From Gammaproteobacteria bacterium (lineage in GTDB: Bacteria > Pseudomonadota > Gammaproteobacteria > Steroidobacterales > Steroidobacteraceae), in NCBI GenBank assembly GCA_025355645.1, contig JANXZG010000001.1, forward strand, positions 1 to 44,726: a DNA stretch of 44,726 bases. The letters run 5' to 3'. The position numbers and the translations under genes are program-made. How positions within the stretch are numbered: position 1 is the first letter of the stretch; each line of letters opens with the position of its first letter. Shown one piece after another: positions 8,458-20,122 of this stretch. The notes beneath the pieces are model-generated. The model saw nothing but the letters and a program-made list of their open reading frames with translations. It was not told where the DNA came from and made no database searches.

Positions 8458-9294
8458 ATGACCACCGCGGAAAAAATTGCCGTCATCACGGGCACGACCC
8501 ATGGCATTGGGCGGGTGACCGCGCTCGAACTCGCGCACGCGGGTGTTGACCTTGTGATGCTTTGCCGCAATGTGGTCGCGGCCGAGGTGCTGCGCGCGCA
8601 AATCCTAGGCGAGCTGCGGCACGCCAGGATCTCGGTAGTCCATTGCGACTTAGGGTCACTCGCGTCGGTGCGGACGGCGGCGTGCGCCGTTCGGCGCGAT
8701 TTCCCCGGCATTGACTTGCTGATCAATAATGCCGGCACCGTCAACCTGCGCCACCGGATGTCGGTCGATGGGTACGAGCTCACGTTCGCGACCAATCACC
8801 TGGGTCCTTTCCTGCTCACGCAGCTTCTGCAGGCTGGTATGCGCGAAGGCGGCCGGATCATCAATGTGGCCTCGCACGCGCACTTCCGCGGCAGGCTGGA
8901 CCTTGAGAACCTGCGCGACCCCGGATGCCGCTATCGGCCCATCGCCGCGTACGATCGCTCGAAGCTTGCAAATGTGCTGCACACCTTCGCGCTTGCACGC
9001 CGGCTGCATGGCAGCGGGGTCACGGCGAATTGCCTGCATCCCGGCGTGGTCGCGACCCATCTGCTGCCCTGGTGGGTACGGGCGATCAAGCCCTGGTTCA
9101 CGCCTGTAACTCTGGATGCCGAGCGCGGCGCACGCTCAACTCTTTATCTCGCGTTATCCCCGGAGGCGGCTTCGGCGCAGGGGCTTTATTTCGACGAGTA
9201 TAAGGTGCCGCAGGCGGCATCGGCGCTGGCGAATGATGTCGATCTGCAGGAGACGCTGTGGCGCGCGAGTTTTAGATACACGATGGTTGGCTAG
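8458..9294 (+). CDS. short-chain dehydrogenase/reductase (retinol dehydrogenase-like)
   Basis: 278 residues. It has the classical SDR elements: the cofactor loop TGTTHGIG near residue 11, LINNAG at about 89-94, the catalytic Ser in NVASHAHF, and YDRSK supplying Tyr and Lys; LHPGVVATHLL follows. The segment order and YELTFATNHLGPFLLT match the WWOX/retinol-dehydrogenase-like branch. It uses NAD(P)(H) to interconvert an alcohol and a carbonyl. It lies 38 bases after the Rieske gene on the same strand, so co-transcription is likely and it could act on the oxygenase product. No strong Shine-Dalgarno is visible. Confidence 0.88.
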   Translation: MTTAEKIAVITGTTHGIGRVTALELAHAGVDLVMLCRNVVAAEVLRAQILGELRHARISVVHCDLGSLASVRTAACAVRRDFPGIDLLINNAGTVNLRHRMSVDGYELTFATNHLGPFLLTQLLQAGMREGGRIINVASHAHFRGRLDLENLRDPGCRYRPIAAYDRSKLANVLHTFALARRLHGSGVTANCLHPGVVATHLLPWWVRAIKPWFTPVTLDAERGARSTLYLALSPEAASAQGLYFDEYKVPQAASALANDVDLQETLWRASFRYTMVG

Positions 9295-11911
<2,617 letters not shown>

Positions 11912-11933
11912 AGTACAAGATGAAAAATTCTAG

Positions 11934-11961
11934 GCGCGGTATACCTTGCCGGCCGCCGCGC
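11934..11961 (-). terminator. possible Rho-independent terminator for minus-strand transcripts
   Basis: The minus strand forms GCGCGG...CCGCGC with a 16-base loop, followed by CTAGAATTTTTC. In that direction it could end transcription of the operon whose last gene stops at 12174, about 210 bases upstream. The plus strand lacks a T-run, so it is weaker as a katG terminator. Confidence 0.35.
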
Positions 11962-12038
11962 AGCACTGTTTCACCAAGTCTGCTAAGCGCTGGCCCCCAC
12001 GGGGTAACGAGCTTTCGAGCGCAGCACAGTGGAGTAAC

Positions 12039-12113
12039 TCCATAAACGAGGGGCGGTCCTCGGTCATGTTTGATTGCCGCAAAGGCATCGAAACCGTCTT
12101 TGGCTTCGTGGCC
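12039..12113 (-). pseudogene. possible remnant of an enoyl-CoA hydratase/MenB-type 3' end
   Basis: One minus frame reads GHEAKDGFDAFAAIKHDRGP followed by PLVYG, which resembles the C-terminal EAkEGf-AF-eKR-P-f-G motif of crotonase-family enzymes such as MenB and BadI. Just upstream in the same frame is a TAG codon, and no start or further domain is present, so at best about 25 residues survive. The match is short and could be chance. It lies in the 262-base gap between katG and the flavoprotein operon, right before a hairpin that could be the old terminator. Confidence 0.25.
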
Positions 12114-12173
12114 ACAAAGATTCGTCGCCAGCTACTGCATAAAAAAGAGGGATGCCACGTTTAAGGACAACCC

Positions 12174-14627
12174 CTACGGGCGTACGCGCAACCCCTTCGG
12201 ATCGTACATTGGCACCAGCGAAACCCGCGCAGCCACGCGCCTCTCGGCAATGGCCACCTCATAGCGCCCGCTGGTCACGAATTCATCGGCGACACCTTCG
12301 GGATGTGACAGGTAGCCAAGCGCAACCGATGCACCGATGGTGTGGCCGAACATTGCGGAGGTCACAAACCCGAGACGTTGGCCGTCGCGGAAAATCGGTT
12401 CGTTGTGGTACAGCAGAGGTTCTGGGTCTTCGAGCGCGAATTGCACCAGCCGGCGGCTACGGGTTCCGTGCTCGCGCTGCGCGCGCAGTGCATCCATGCC
12501 GACAAATCCTCCGGGCTTGTTCCAGGCACAGGTGAAGGCGAGCCCCGCATCAAGCGGCGTATCATCGGGCCCGATGTCGTGCGACCAGTCGCGATAAGCC
12601 TTTTCTATCCGCAGCGAGTTCAACGTGTGGTATCCGCAATGCCTCAGACCATGGCCTTTTCCCGCGGCAACAATCGCGTCATAGACGGCCATGGCGAAGG
12701 AAGTAGGAACATAAAGCTCCCAGCCGAGCTCGCCCACATAAGTCAGGCGCACCGCAAGCAGCGACTGATAGCCGATGCGTACCTCACGGGCCGTCGCGAA
12801 AGGAAACGCCGCGGCGGAAAAATCATCCGGTGACAGGGCCTGCAGCAGTGCGCGCGAAGCGGGGCCCTGGATGTTCAGCATCGCATAGCCTTCCGTCACA
12901 TCCGTCATGAGGCAGAACGCATCGGCTGGTATGTGATTGCGTATCCACGCCTCGACATGCGTCTGCGTAAATGCCGCCGTGACGATGAGGTAACGGTCCG
13001 CGGCTAAGCGCGTGACCGTAAGATCCGCCTCGATGCCGCCCGCCTCATTCAGGAATTGCGTATACACGCAGCGCCCAACCGCCACATCGACATTCGCCGT
13101 GGCGATGCGATTGAGCACGGCCGCCGCATCGCGTCCCTGGACCATCAACTTGGCAAACGAGGATTGTTCAAAGAGCCCCACCTGGTTACGTACTGCCCGA
13201 TGCTCGGCGGCGTTCTGGGGGAACCAGTTCTGCCGTTGCCAGCCGTAATGGTATTCAGGGCTGCCTCCGGATGCCGCGTACCAGTTCGGGCGTTCCCAGC
13301 CGGCCGACTCGCCAAAGCAGGCGCCCGCCGCGGCGAGCCGATCATGCAAGATGCTTTTTCGCACTCCACGGGCCGTGCTCCACTGCCGAAAGGGCCAATG
13401 ATCCTGGTAGCCCACGCCGAGCGTCTCGCGCGTTCGATCGAGCAGGTACGTGCGGTTGTTCTGCCATGCATGCATGCGCCGAAGGTTCACGGACCATACG
13501 TCCATCGGCGGGCGGCCATTCACGATCCATTCGGCCATGACGTAGCCCACGCCACCGCCGGAGAGGATCCCGAGCGAGTTGAAACCGGCGGCTACGAAGA
13601 AGTTGCGCAGATTCGGCGCCTCGCCCATCAGGTAATTATGATCAGGGGTGAAAGACTCCGGCCCACAGAACAGCAACTTGATTCCGGTTTGCAGCAGGCA
13701 GGGCACGCGCTGCATGGCTTTTTCGATGACCGGATACATCCGCTCCCAGTTCGGTGGTATATCACCGAAGCTGAAATCCTCTGATATCCCGTTGACCCCC
13801 CAGGGCTCGGCCACTGTCTCGAACAGCCCAACCATGATCTTGCCGGCTTCCTCGCGGATGTAGGCGGCATTGCCCGGATCGCGCAGGATCGGTAGCAGCG
13901 GGTGAACGCCAGCGACCGGCTCTGAAATCAGGTAATAGTGTTCGGCCGCCTGCAGCGGCACATCTACGCCGGCGAGCAGGCCGACCTCGCGCGCCCACAT
14001 GCCGGCGCAGTTGACGATGACCTCAGCGCGAATCTGTCCTTGCTCCGTCCGCACGCCGGTGGCAGCGCCATCTGTGCAGATCACGCCGGTGACCTTGGTG
14101 TGCTCGAATATCTGCACGCCGCCCTGGCGCGCGCCCTTGGCAAGCGCCTGCGTCACGTCAGTAGGGTTCGCCCGCGCATCGCTCGGAAAATGAAACGCTG
14201 CGGCAAGGTCGCCGACCTCGGCGAGCGGCCACAGCGCCTTGACCTCGGCCGCGCTGATCTCATGCGCCTCGACCCCGAAGCTCTGTGCCATGTTGACGCC
14301 ACGGCGCATCTCATGCGCCTTGTCAGCGGTCATCGCGAGCTGGATGGATCCGCAGCCGATCAGGCCCGTCGCCTGGCCCGTCTCGGCCTCGAGCTTGCGA
14401 TAAAGATCCTGGGTGTACTTCGCGAGGCGCGTCTGCGTTTCCGTGTCCCGCAATGTCGTCAAGAGCCCCGCTGCATGCCAGGTCGTGCCGGAGGTTAACT
14501 GCTTGCGCTCCAGCAACACGACATCCTTGCAGCCGAGCTTCGCCAGGTGATACGCGACCGAACAACCGATCACGCCGCCGCCGATGATTACGACACGGGC
14601 GTGGGCGGGTAGGGCCCGGCTATTCAT
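12174..14627 (-). CDS. dimethylglycine/sarcosine dehydrogenase-like flavoprotein with GcvT domain
   Basis: 817 residues. Residues about 10-400 are a DAO-type FAD domain (VVIIGGGVIGCSVAYHL) with TTWHAAGL, whose H51 is the usual covalent 8-alpha histidyl-FAD attachment site. Residues about 430-815 are a GcvT/aminomethyltransferase-like tetrahydrofolate-binding domain (EADLTVTRL, YVGELGWELYVP, LRIEKAYRDWSHD). Family members oxidise N-methyl groups of dimethylglycine, sarcosine or similar amines and give the one-carbon unit to tetrahydrofolate. The gene overlaps the permease stop by eight bases (ATGAATAG), which implies translational coupling. A paralogue is at 36616-39078. The exact N-methyl substrate is unknown. 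Confidence 0.92.
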   Translation of the reverse strand: MNSRALPAHARVVIIGGGVIGCSVAYHLAKLGCKDVVLLERKQLTSGTTWHAAGLLTTLRDTETQTRLAKYTQDLYRKLEAETGQATGLIGCGSIQLAMTADKAHEMRRGVNMAQSFGVEAHEISAAEVKALWPLAEVGDLAAAFHFPSDARANPTDVTQALAKGARQGGVQIFEHTKVTGVICTDGAATGVRTEQGQIRAEVIVNCAGMWAREVGLLAGVDVPLQAAEHYYLISEPVAGVHPLLPILRDPGNAAYIREEAGKIMVGLFETVAEPWGVNGISEDFSFGDIPPNWERMYPVIEKAMQRVPCLLQTGIKLLFCGPESFTPDHNYLMGEAPNLRNFFVAAGFNSLGILSGGGVGYVMAEWIVNGRPPMDVWSVNLRRMHAWQNNRTYLLDRTRETLGVGYQDHWPFRQWSTARGVRKSILHDRLAAAGACFGESAGWERPNWYAASGGSPEYHYGWQRQNWFPQNAAEHRAVRNQVGLFEQSSFAKLMVQGRDAAAVLNRIATANVDVAVGRCVYTQFLNEAGGIEADLTVTRLAADRYLIVTAAFTQTHVEAWIRNHIPADAFCLMTDVTEGYAMLNIQGPASRALLQALSPDDFSAAAFPFATAREVRIGYQSLLAVRLTYVGELGWELYVPTSFAMAVYDAIVAAGKGHGLRHCGYHTLNSLRIEKAYRDWSHDIGPDDTPLDAGLAFTCAWNKPGGFVGMDALRAQREHGTRSRRLVQFALEDPEPLLYHNEPIFRDGQRLGFVTSAMFGHTIGASVALGYLSHPEGVADEFVTSGRYEVAIAERRVAARVSLVPMYDPKGLRVRP

Positions 14628-16020
14628 AGCCGCCGCGGCGTCGCGGCATCACGAACCATCGGGTGGCAAGCACATACAGCAGCGCTGCGCCAAAAGCAGC
14701 AGGTAGGGACGCGGTCAGGAAGCGATACGGTCCATGGGATTCGTAGGTCAGCGGATTGAGCAGGTACAGGTAAATCGCGCAGCCCCCGGCAAGCGCCCCA
14801 ACTGCCGCCGGATTAAAGCCCTGCCAGTACGCGTACGCGCCCGAATCACTGCGATCGTAGATTGCGCGAATATTGATTCGGCGGTGCCTCAGCAGGTAAT
14901 AGTCCGCGATCTGGATGCCGCACAGCGGCGCAAAGCCCACGCCCAGGAACGCGAGGAACGCGCCGAACCGCGCAAAGAACAGTTCCGGGATCAGCACGCC
15001 GACGATGGCCACCGGCATGATGGTGATCAGTAGCAGCGCCCACCACGGCAGGCGCTCGAGCATACGGAAGTTCCTCAAGCCGATCGCCGAGGCGTAGACA
15101 CCGGTGATGGCGGTGCCGAAGTTGGCGGCGGCCACGAAGGTCAGTGCGGTCACGGCATACAGATGCCCACCAACGCTACGCAGCCATTGCGAGGGGTCGG
15201 ACACTTTCAGCACAAGCACTCCGGCAATGCCGATCAGGCACAGTAGCGGCGTTGGCGCGCCCATGCCCAGCATCACGGGCAGGGCGACGGTGCGCCCGTG
15301 CGGCGCCATGCGGATCATTGCGCCGATATACGCCCACCAGGACAGCAGCGCGGTGATGCCAATCTCGACTCCCGTCGTGTAGTTCCACAGGCGGTCCGGC
15401 TGCGCCATCGCCGGCCGCGCGGCGATGAGTTCCGGCCAGCGCTGCGAAATCAGCAGGTACAGCATCCACAGGCCAATCAGCACGTGCAGCACAAGGATAT
15501 TGGAAATCCGGCTGACCCCCGAAGCACCGCGCAACAAGCCGACAAACACGAGCGAACAGGCCAGCGCGGTCGCCGAGGGTACGATTTGGCCGGCCCCGAT
15601 CCCTTCTGGCAGGGCACCGAGTTCACTCAGCAGCTGCGCCGATGACTTGGCGAAAAAGATCAGCAGCAGTGAATTCCACCCGACGATCGAGATCAGCTGC
15701 ATCAGGGCCGGTATGATCCAGCCGCGCGAGCCGAACTGCGGCTTGGTCGAGGCGACCGATTCGACGCCGTAGCGTATGCAGATGGGGCCTGCCGCGACGA
15801 GCACCATCAGCATCCCGATCATGCTGCCGGCAAATAGCGCCAAACTGCCCTGGAAAAAATTCAGGTAATAACCGACATACTCGCCGATGAGGTAACACCA
15901 GGTCGCCGCACCGGCAGTCGCGAGTGCAACCCCTAGCCGCCACGGACCCCAGGTCCTCTCACGCAGCAGCAGCGGCCATGCGCTCTTGTCCGCGGCCATC
16001 TGCCTGGCCGGTTCGCTCAC
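14620..16020 (-). CDS. NCS1-family cytosine/purine/hydantoin-type permease
   Basis: 466 residues and about twelve hydrophobic helices. Segments such as WGPWRLGVALATAGAATW, FAGSMIGMLMVLVAAGPICI and the late FGAFLAFLGVGFAPLCGIQI-ADYYLLRHRRI fit the nucleobase:cation symporter-1 family. It is a Na+ or H+ symporter of the inner membrane for nucleobases, hydantoins or related ring compounds. I place the start at GTG 16020 (MSEPARQMAADKS), which overlaps the stop of the small membrane protein as GTGA; a longer frame to 16083 would run into that gene. Because it is coupled to an aldehyde dehydrogenase and a dimethylglycine-dehydrogenase-like enzyme, its cargo may be an N-methylated compound; that is inference. 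Confidence 0.9.
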   Translation of the reverse strand: MSEPARQMAADKSAWPLLLRERTWGPWRLGVALATAGAATWCYLIGEYVGYYLNFFQGSLALFAGSMIGMLMVLVAAGPICIRYGVESVASTKPQFGSRGWIIPALMQLISIVGWNSLLLIFFAKSSAQLLSELGALPEGIGAGQIVPSATALACSLVFVGLLRGASGVSRISNILVLHVLIGLWMLYLLISQRWPELIAARPAMAQPDRLWNYTTGVEIGITALLSWWAYIGAMIRMAPHGRTVALPVMLGMGAPTPLLCLIGIAGVLVLKVSDPSQWLRSVGGHLYAVTALTFVAAANFGTAITGVYASAIGLRNFRMLERLPWWALLLITIMPVAIVGVLIPELFFARFGAFLAFLGVGFAPLCGIQIADYYLLRHRRINIRAIYDRSDSGAYAYWQGFNPAAVGALAGGCAIYLYLLNPLTYESHGPYRFLTASLPAAFGAALLYVLATRWFVMPRRRGGYE

Positions 16021-16181
16021 GCGTACCACCACCCGATGCCAAGCAGCACCACGGGAATCACGATGCCGAGCACGATCATCCACACCCAGCTGCGCAAATC
16101 GAAGTCATCGCCCATCTCGTGACCGGCTTCGAGCGAGGCCAGGCGTTGCTCAAGGGTCGCGGACGAAGGCTCGCTGCTCAC
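16017..16181 (-). CDS. small single-helix membrane protein coupled to the NCS1 permease
   Basis: 54 residues, with a polar N-terminal half containing EQRLASLEAGHEMGDDFDL, one hydrophobic helix (about 33-52: WVWMIVLGIVIPVVLLGIGW) and a GWWYA tail. I do not recognise a named family. Its GTG start overlaps the aldehyde dehydrogenase TGA as GTGA, and its own TGA overlaps the permease GTG in the same way, so it is locked between the two and almost certainly real. Several symporter families have small co-encoded membrane subunits, and an accessory subunit of this NCS1 carrier is the natural guess, but that is inference from position only. Confidence 0.75.
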   Translation of the reverse strand: MSSEPSSATLEQRLASLEAGHEMGDDFDLRSWVWMIVLGIVIPVVLLGIGWWYA

Positions 16182-17704
16182 GTGGCATTGCCCGGAAAGC
16201 ACTCGGCATCCGCGTAGGGGAACCACCAGAAGTCATGTGGCTTCGCGGCAGGATCGATGATCGAGAATTTGGTATGCCGGAATGTATCGAGTCCCTCAGC
16301 ACCCAATTGGCGCCCCATGCCCGACTGCTTGCGCCCACCGAAAGGGCCCGCATCATTATCGAGCAGCGGCGCATTGATCCATACCATCCCGGCCTCCAGT
16401 TCTTCGACTGCGCGCATCGACTCATTCAGATCGCTGGTGTAGATCGTGGAGCCAAGCGCATAGATCGAGCGATTGGCGAGCAGGATGGCCTCGTCGAAAT
16501 CAGCCACGCGGCATACGGGCGCCACCGGACCGAAGGTTTCGGTATTCATGATCTGCGCCTCCGCGGGCACATCGACCAGCACGGTCGCATCGACAAACCA
16601 GCCCTTGTTGAGTCCCTTCGGGCGCCCACCCCCGGCGGCGAACTTGATACCCTCGTGCTTCGCCCCGTCGAGCAAGGCCAGGTAGCGCGTCATTTCCCGC
16701 TCCGAGGCGAGCGGTCCCATGTCGATGCGGGCCAGGCCATTGCCGATGCGCACCTTGCGCGTATAGCCGACCAGCTTCTCTACGAATTCATCGTATACGC
16801 GGGTATGGACGTAGAAGCGTTCTGCGGCGGCGCACACCTGCCCGCAATTCAGGTAAGCGCCGAACGCGGCGCCGCGTGCGGCCGTGTCGATCGCGGCGGA
16901 GGGCATGACGATGAACGGATCGTTGCCGGAAGTTTCGATCAAGGAGCGTTTGTACAGCCGTGCGCAGGCCTCTGCGACAATTCGACCGGTGGGGATGCTG
17001 CCGGTAAAGGCAACCATGTGCGTGTCAGGGTGCTCAACCAGCGCTCGCGCGACCTCGGCGCCGCCGCCGAGTACCTGCACGAGCCCGCGGGGCAAGCAGC
17101 GGAACGCGTCGACAAATTGCAGCGTCGTCAGCGTCGTAAGTTCCGAGGGCTTGATGATCACGGCATTGCCGGATATCAGCGCGGCCGCGGCCTGCCAGCA
17201 CAACAGGCACAAGGGATAATTGAATGGCAGGATAATCACGACGACGCCGAGCGCATCCTTCGTCGTGAAGTGAAATTGACCGTCGACCACGGGACCCAAG
17301 ACACGGCCCGCCTCATGACGCCCGATTTCGGCGTAATAATCGGTGGCAGTCGCGGACCAGGTCGCCTCGTCCACTGACTCCTTGTAGGGCTTGCCCATCT
17401 CACGAGTTAGCATTTCGCCGACCAAGGGCCGGGCCTCGCGCATCGCTTGGGCCGCCTCGTGCAGCAGCTCGCAACGTCGGTGGCTGTTGACCTTGCGCCA
17501 GAGTCGTTGCGCCGCATTGGCTACCCCGACGGCCCGCTCGATTTGCGCAGGCGCTGCATCGATGACTTCGCCGATTTTCTGCTCGGTGGCCGGGTCGATG
17601 ACGGCGTGAACCCGGCTGCCTTCGGCCCTAACCAGCTCGGCATCGATCAGGTGGCAGCCACTGAGTTTCTTGAAAGCGGTCAATGCGGGCACGCTCGTCT
17701 CCAT
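16178..17704 (-). CDS. NAD(P)-dependent aldehyde dehydrogenase
   Basis: 508 residues with the ALDH fold. Catalytic residues are visible: N162 in PFNYP, E257 in LIETSGNDP and C291 in NCGQVCAAAERF; AFTGSIPTGR is the cofactor loop. The motif around Glu is ETSGN where most members have ELGGK. The C-terminus has a family-specific DFWWFPYAD tail. It oxidises an aldehyde to the acid, for example an aminoaldehyde or methylated-amine product made by the neighbouring oxidases. It is the first gene of the tight operon ending at 12174 and is divergent from the APC permease with 88 bases between them. Confidence 0.92.
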   Translation of the reverse strand: METSVPALTAFKKLSGCHLIDAELVRAEGSRVHAVIDPATEQKIGEVIDAAPAQIERAVGVANAAQRLWRKVNSHRRCELLHEAAQAMREARPLVGEMLTREMGKPYKESVDEATWSATATDYYAEIGRHEAGRVLGPVVDGQFHFTTKDALGVVVIILPFNYPLCLLCWQAAAALISGNAVIIKPSELTTLTTLQFVDAFRCLPRGLVQVLGGGAEVARALVEHPDTHMVAFTGSIPTGRIVAEACARLYKRSLIETSGNDPFIVMPSAAIDTAARGAAFGAYLNCGQVCAAAERFYVHTRVYDEFVEKLVGYTRKVRIGNGLARIDMGPLASEREMTRYLALLDGAKHEGIKFAAGGGRPKGLNKGWFVDATVLVDVPAEAQIMNTETFGPVAPVCRVADFDEAILLANRSIYALGSTIYTSDLNESMRAVEELEAGMVWINAPLLDNDAGPFGGRKQSGMGRQLGAEGLDTFRHTKFSIIDPAAKPHDFWWFPYADAECFPGNAT

Positions 17705-17792
17705 TCACAGCCTCTGTGCAGAGCGAAGCTTACGATATTGCGGCGCTGTACGGATACCTCGGACAGGCTGCATAATCGCAGGCAGGGAAGCC

Positions 17793-19190
17793 ATGACAAC
17801 CATCACTGCACGGCCGCAATTGCATCGAGGAATCGGCCTGTGGGCCGCGATCGCTGTCAATGTGGCCAATATGATCGGCACGGGCGTTTTCCTGAAGGCC
17901 CGCGTAATGACCTGCAATGTCGGCACCCCGACGGCCGTGCTGGCGGTGTGGCTCGGTGCCGGGCTCTTGGCGCTCGCCGGCACGTTCTCCTATTCGGAAA
18001 TCGCGGCGATGATGCCGGAGGCGGGCGGCGACTACGTGTACTTGCGCACGGCCTATGGCAGGCTGACCGGATTTTTGTACGGCTGGATCATGTTCACCGT
18101 GGCGCGCAGTGGCTCACAGGCCGCGCTCGCTGTCGGCCTCGCCATATTCATGAACGTGGCGCTGGGCGGCGCGCTGGAGAACTGGCATCTGGTTGGCAGC
18201 GTCAGCGGCCTGACCATCGTTGCACTGACTACCATCTGGACGGTGGCACTGATCAATTGTGCCTCCGTGACGGCGGGCGGTCGTACCGCGCTGGTCGTCA
18301 CCATCGCCAAAGTTGGTCTGGTCGCCGCGGTCGGCATCTCGGCATTCGCGTTCGCCCCGGGCGCCTGGCATCACCTGATGGAATCTGCCAGCAGCGGCAC
18401 CTGCGAGAATGTTGCGCAAAGCGCACGCGGCGGCATTGTCGGCGTTGGCGCAGCGATGCTCGGCGCGCTATGGGCGTATGACGGCTGGAACAATGTGGCG
18501 CCGCTTGCCGGCGAGATACGCGATCCGCAGCGCAACCTGCCGCGCGCGTTCATTGGCGGCACCTTGGTCGTGATGGCGCTGTATATATTCGCCAATCTGA
18601 GCTATTTCCATACGCTGACGCCAAACGAAATCGCCAGTGTCAGCACGACCTCCTCGGTCGCCACCGAAGTGCTGAAGCGCTTCCTCGGTCCCGCCGCGGT
18701 CTCGCTGATGGCGGTATGCTTGATGGTCTCCTCGTTCGGATCCATACATGCGAGCGTGCTGGCGAATTCCCGCATCCCCTATGCCATGGCGCTCGACGGA
18801 CTATTCTTCCGCAAGCTCGGGGAGCTCTCGCCGCGCAGTCGCGTGCCGGTCAATGCCATCGTTGCGCAGGCGATCGTCGGCAGCCTGCTCGCGCTGTCGG
18901 GCTCCTACGACACGCTGACTGATTCCGTAATCTTCGCCTCGTGGCTGTTCTTTGGCCTATCGATAGGGTCGCTCTTCGTATTCCGGCACACGATGCCGGA
19001 GCGGCATCGTCCCTATCGGGCGCTGGGCTATCCATGGGTGCCAATCCTGTTTCTGCTGGCCACCGGCGCGTTGCTGTTTAACACCTTCTTCGCCGCGCCC
19101 CGCCAGGCCTTGCAGGGAGTCGCGGTGCTAATCGCAGGCCTGCCGCTGTACTGGTACTGGTCGCGCAAGGTCGACCAGGCCAAGGCCTGA
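17793..19190 (+). CDS. APC-superfamily amino acid/amine permease
   Basis: About 465 residues with roughly twelve helices. The first helix carries the APC substrate motif in IAVNVANMIGTGVFL (Gly-rich unwound segment), followed by FSYSEIAAMMPEAGGDYVYL, the usual second signature. It is an inner-membrane importer or exchanger for amino acids or amines. The ATG at 17793 has GGCAGGGAAG directly upstream; longer frames would overlap the divergent gene. A CATAAT -10-like box is at 17771-17776. It is divergent from the aldehyde dehydrogenase operon, so both may answer to the same signal, and it converges on the DMT transporter with 10 bases between stops. The specificity is unknown. Confidence 0.9.
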   Translation: MTTITARPQLHRGIGLWAAIAVNVANMIGTGVFLKARVMTCNVGTPTAVLAVWLGAGLLALAGTFSYSEIAAMMPEAGGDYVYLRTAYGRLTGFLYGWIMFTVARSGSQAALAVGLAIFMNVALGGALENWHLVGSVSGLTIVALTTIWTVALINCASVTAGGRTALVVTIAKVGLVAAVGISAFAFAPGAWHHLMESASSGTCENVAQSARGGIVGVGAAMLGALWAYDGWNNVAPLAGEIRDPQRNLPRAFIGGTLVVMALYIFANLSYFHTLTPNEIASVSTTSSVATEVLKRFLGPAAVSLMAVCLMVSSFGSIHASVLANSRIPYAMALDGLFFRKLGELSPRSRVPVNAIVAQAIVGSLLALSGSYDTLTDSVIFASWLFFGLSIGSLFVFRHTMPERHRPYRALGYPWVPILFLLATGALLFNTFFAAPRQALQGVAVLIAGLPLYWYWSRKVDQAKA

Positions 19191-19200
19191 TAGCAACGGC

Positions 19201-20118
19201 TCAGGGCGGCGGGGAAGCAGGGTTCATCGCGAGCTGCGCGAGGCGGTGCTCATCGAGAATTATAAATATGCCGCTGCCGATCACGATTGCGGCTCCCGCA
19301 ACCAGGCCAGCGGTCGGCTTTGCCGACCAGAAAATCCAGTCGATCGCAAAGGCCCAGAGTATCGATGTATATTCGAAGGGCCCGATTACGGAGACCGGTG
19401 CGCGGCCGAACGCATCGGTCAGCCAGTACTGGCCCAGTGCGCCGCTGACGCCGACCAGCGCGAGCCAGACCCAGTCGCCTTGCGGTATCGGCCGCCAGTC
19501 CGCGATGGACATCAGGCCGGTACTTACCCCGACCAGTACAAAGAACCAGAACACCATGCCGGTCGCGGTATTGGTGCGGCTCATGGTTCGAAGCGTCAGC
19601 GCGCCGAGCGCGTAACACAGCGCACATAGGGCCGCCGCGAGCACCGCAGCAAGGGATTGGAAGCCGCTCGCGGAGGGCCTCAGGATCAGCAGCACGCCAG
19701 CAAGCCCCACGGCAATTGCGAGCCAGCGACGCCCCGGAACCCGTTCACCGTGTATCGGGACGGAAAGCGCGGTCATCAGCAGGGGCGCGCACAGGCACAC
19801 CGCGTAGGTCTCCCCGAGGGTCAGGCGGTGCACGGCAAAGATGAACAGCACGAGCATGCCGAAGCCGAATACCGCCCGCACCAGGTGCAGAAGCGGCGAT
19901 TTCATGCGCAGCTGCGCGTACGCACCGCGCGAAACCACCGGAATCATCAGGAACAGCAGCGAGGAGAAACAGCGCAGGCAAGAGACCTGGTAAATACTGT
20001 ACTCGGCGGACAGGCGCTTTAGCGAAGCGTCCATGATCGCAAATACGAACACCGCGGCGATCATACGCGTGATGCCCTTCAGGCGCTCGCGGGCCATAGG
20101 ATGAGAGGAGGTCGGCAT
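19201..20118 (-). CDS. DMT/EamA-family transporter
   Basis: 305 residues with ten predicted helices in two EamA repeats: the first starts near MIAAVFVFAIMDASLKRLS, and the second follows about AVLAAALCALCYALGALTLRTMS. This family exports or exchanges amino acids and metabolites across the inner membrane; the substrate cannot be assigned. An in-frame Met at position 8 is an alternative start, because no clear Shine-Dalgarno precedes the first one. A perfect 9-base inverted repeat ends five bases upstream of the start and probably controls it. Confidence 0.88.
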   Translation of the reverse strand: MPTSSHPMARERLKGITRMIAAVFVFAIMDASLKRLSAEYSIYQVSCLRCFSSLLFLMIPVVSRGAYAQLRMKSPLLHLVRAVFGFGMLVLFIFAVHRLTLGETYAVCLCAPLLMTALSVPIHGERVPGRRWLAIAVGLAGVLLILRPSASGFQSLAAVLAAALCALCYALGALTLRTMSRTNTATGMVFWFFVLVGVSTGLMSIADWRPIPQGDWVWLALVGVSGALGQYWLTDAFGRAPVSVIGPFEYTSILWAFAIDWIFWSAKPTAGLVAGAAIVIGSGIFIILDEHRLAQLAMNPASPPP

Positions 20119-20122
20119 CCGG

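Noticed and set aside
11930..12115. 61-codon minus-strand frame in the katG downstream gap
   Set aside because: It has no recognisable feature or ribosome site; a different frame of the same strand gives the crotonase-like fragment instead.
15986..17377. 463-codon open frame on the plus strand
   Set aside because: It is antisense to the well-supported aldehyde dehydrogenase, small membrane protein and permease start; its translation is Arg-rich without any domain, as expected from GC-rich shadow frames.
17447..18481. 344-codon plus-strand frame
   Set aside because: It overlaps the aldehyde dehydrogenase antisense and then the permease in another frame, and codes for an Arg/Gly/His-rich string.
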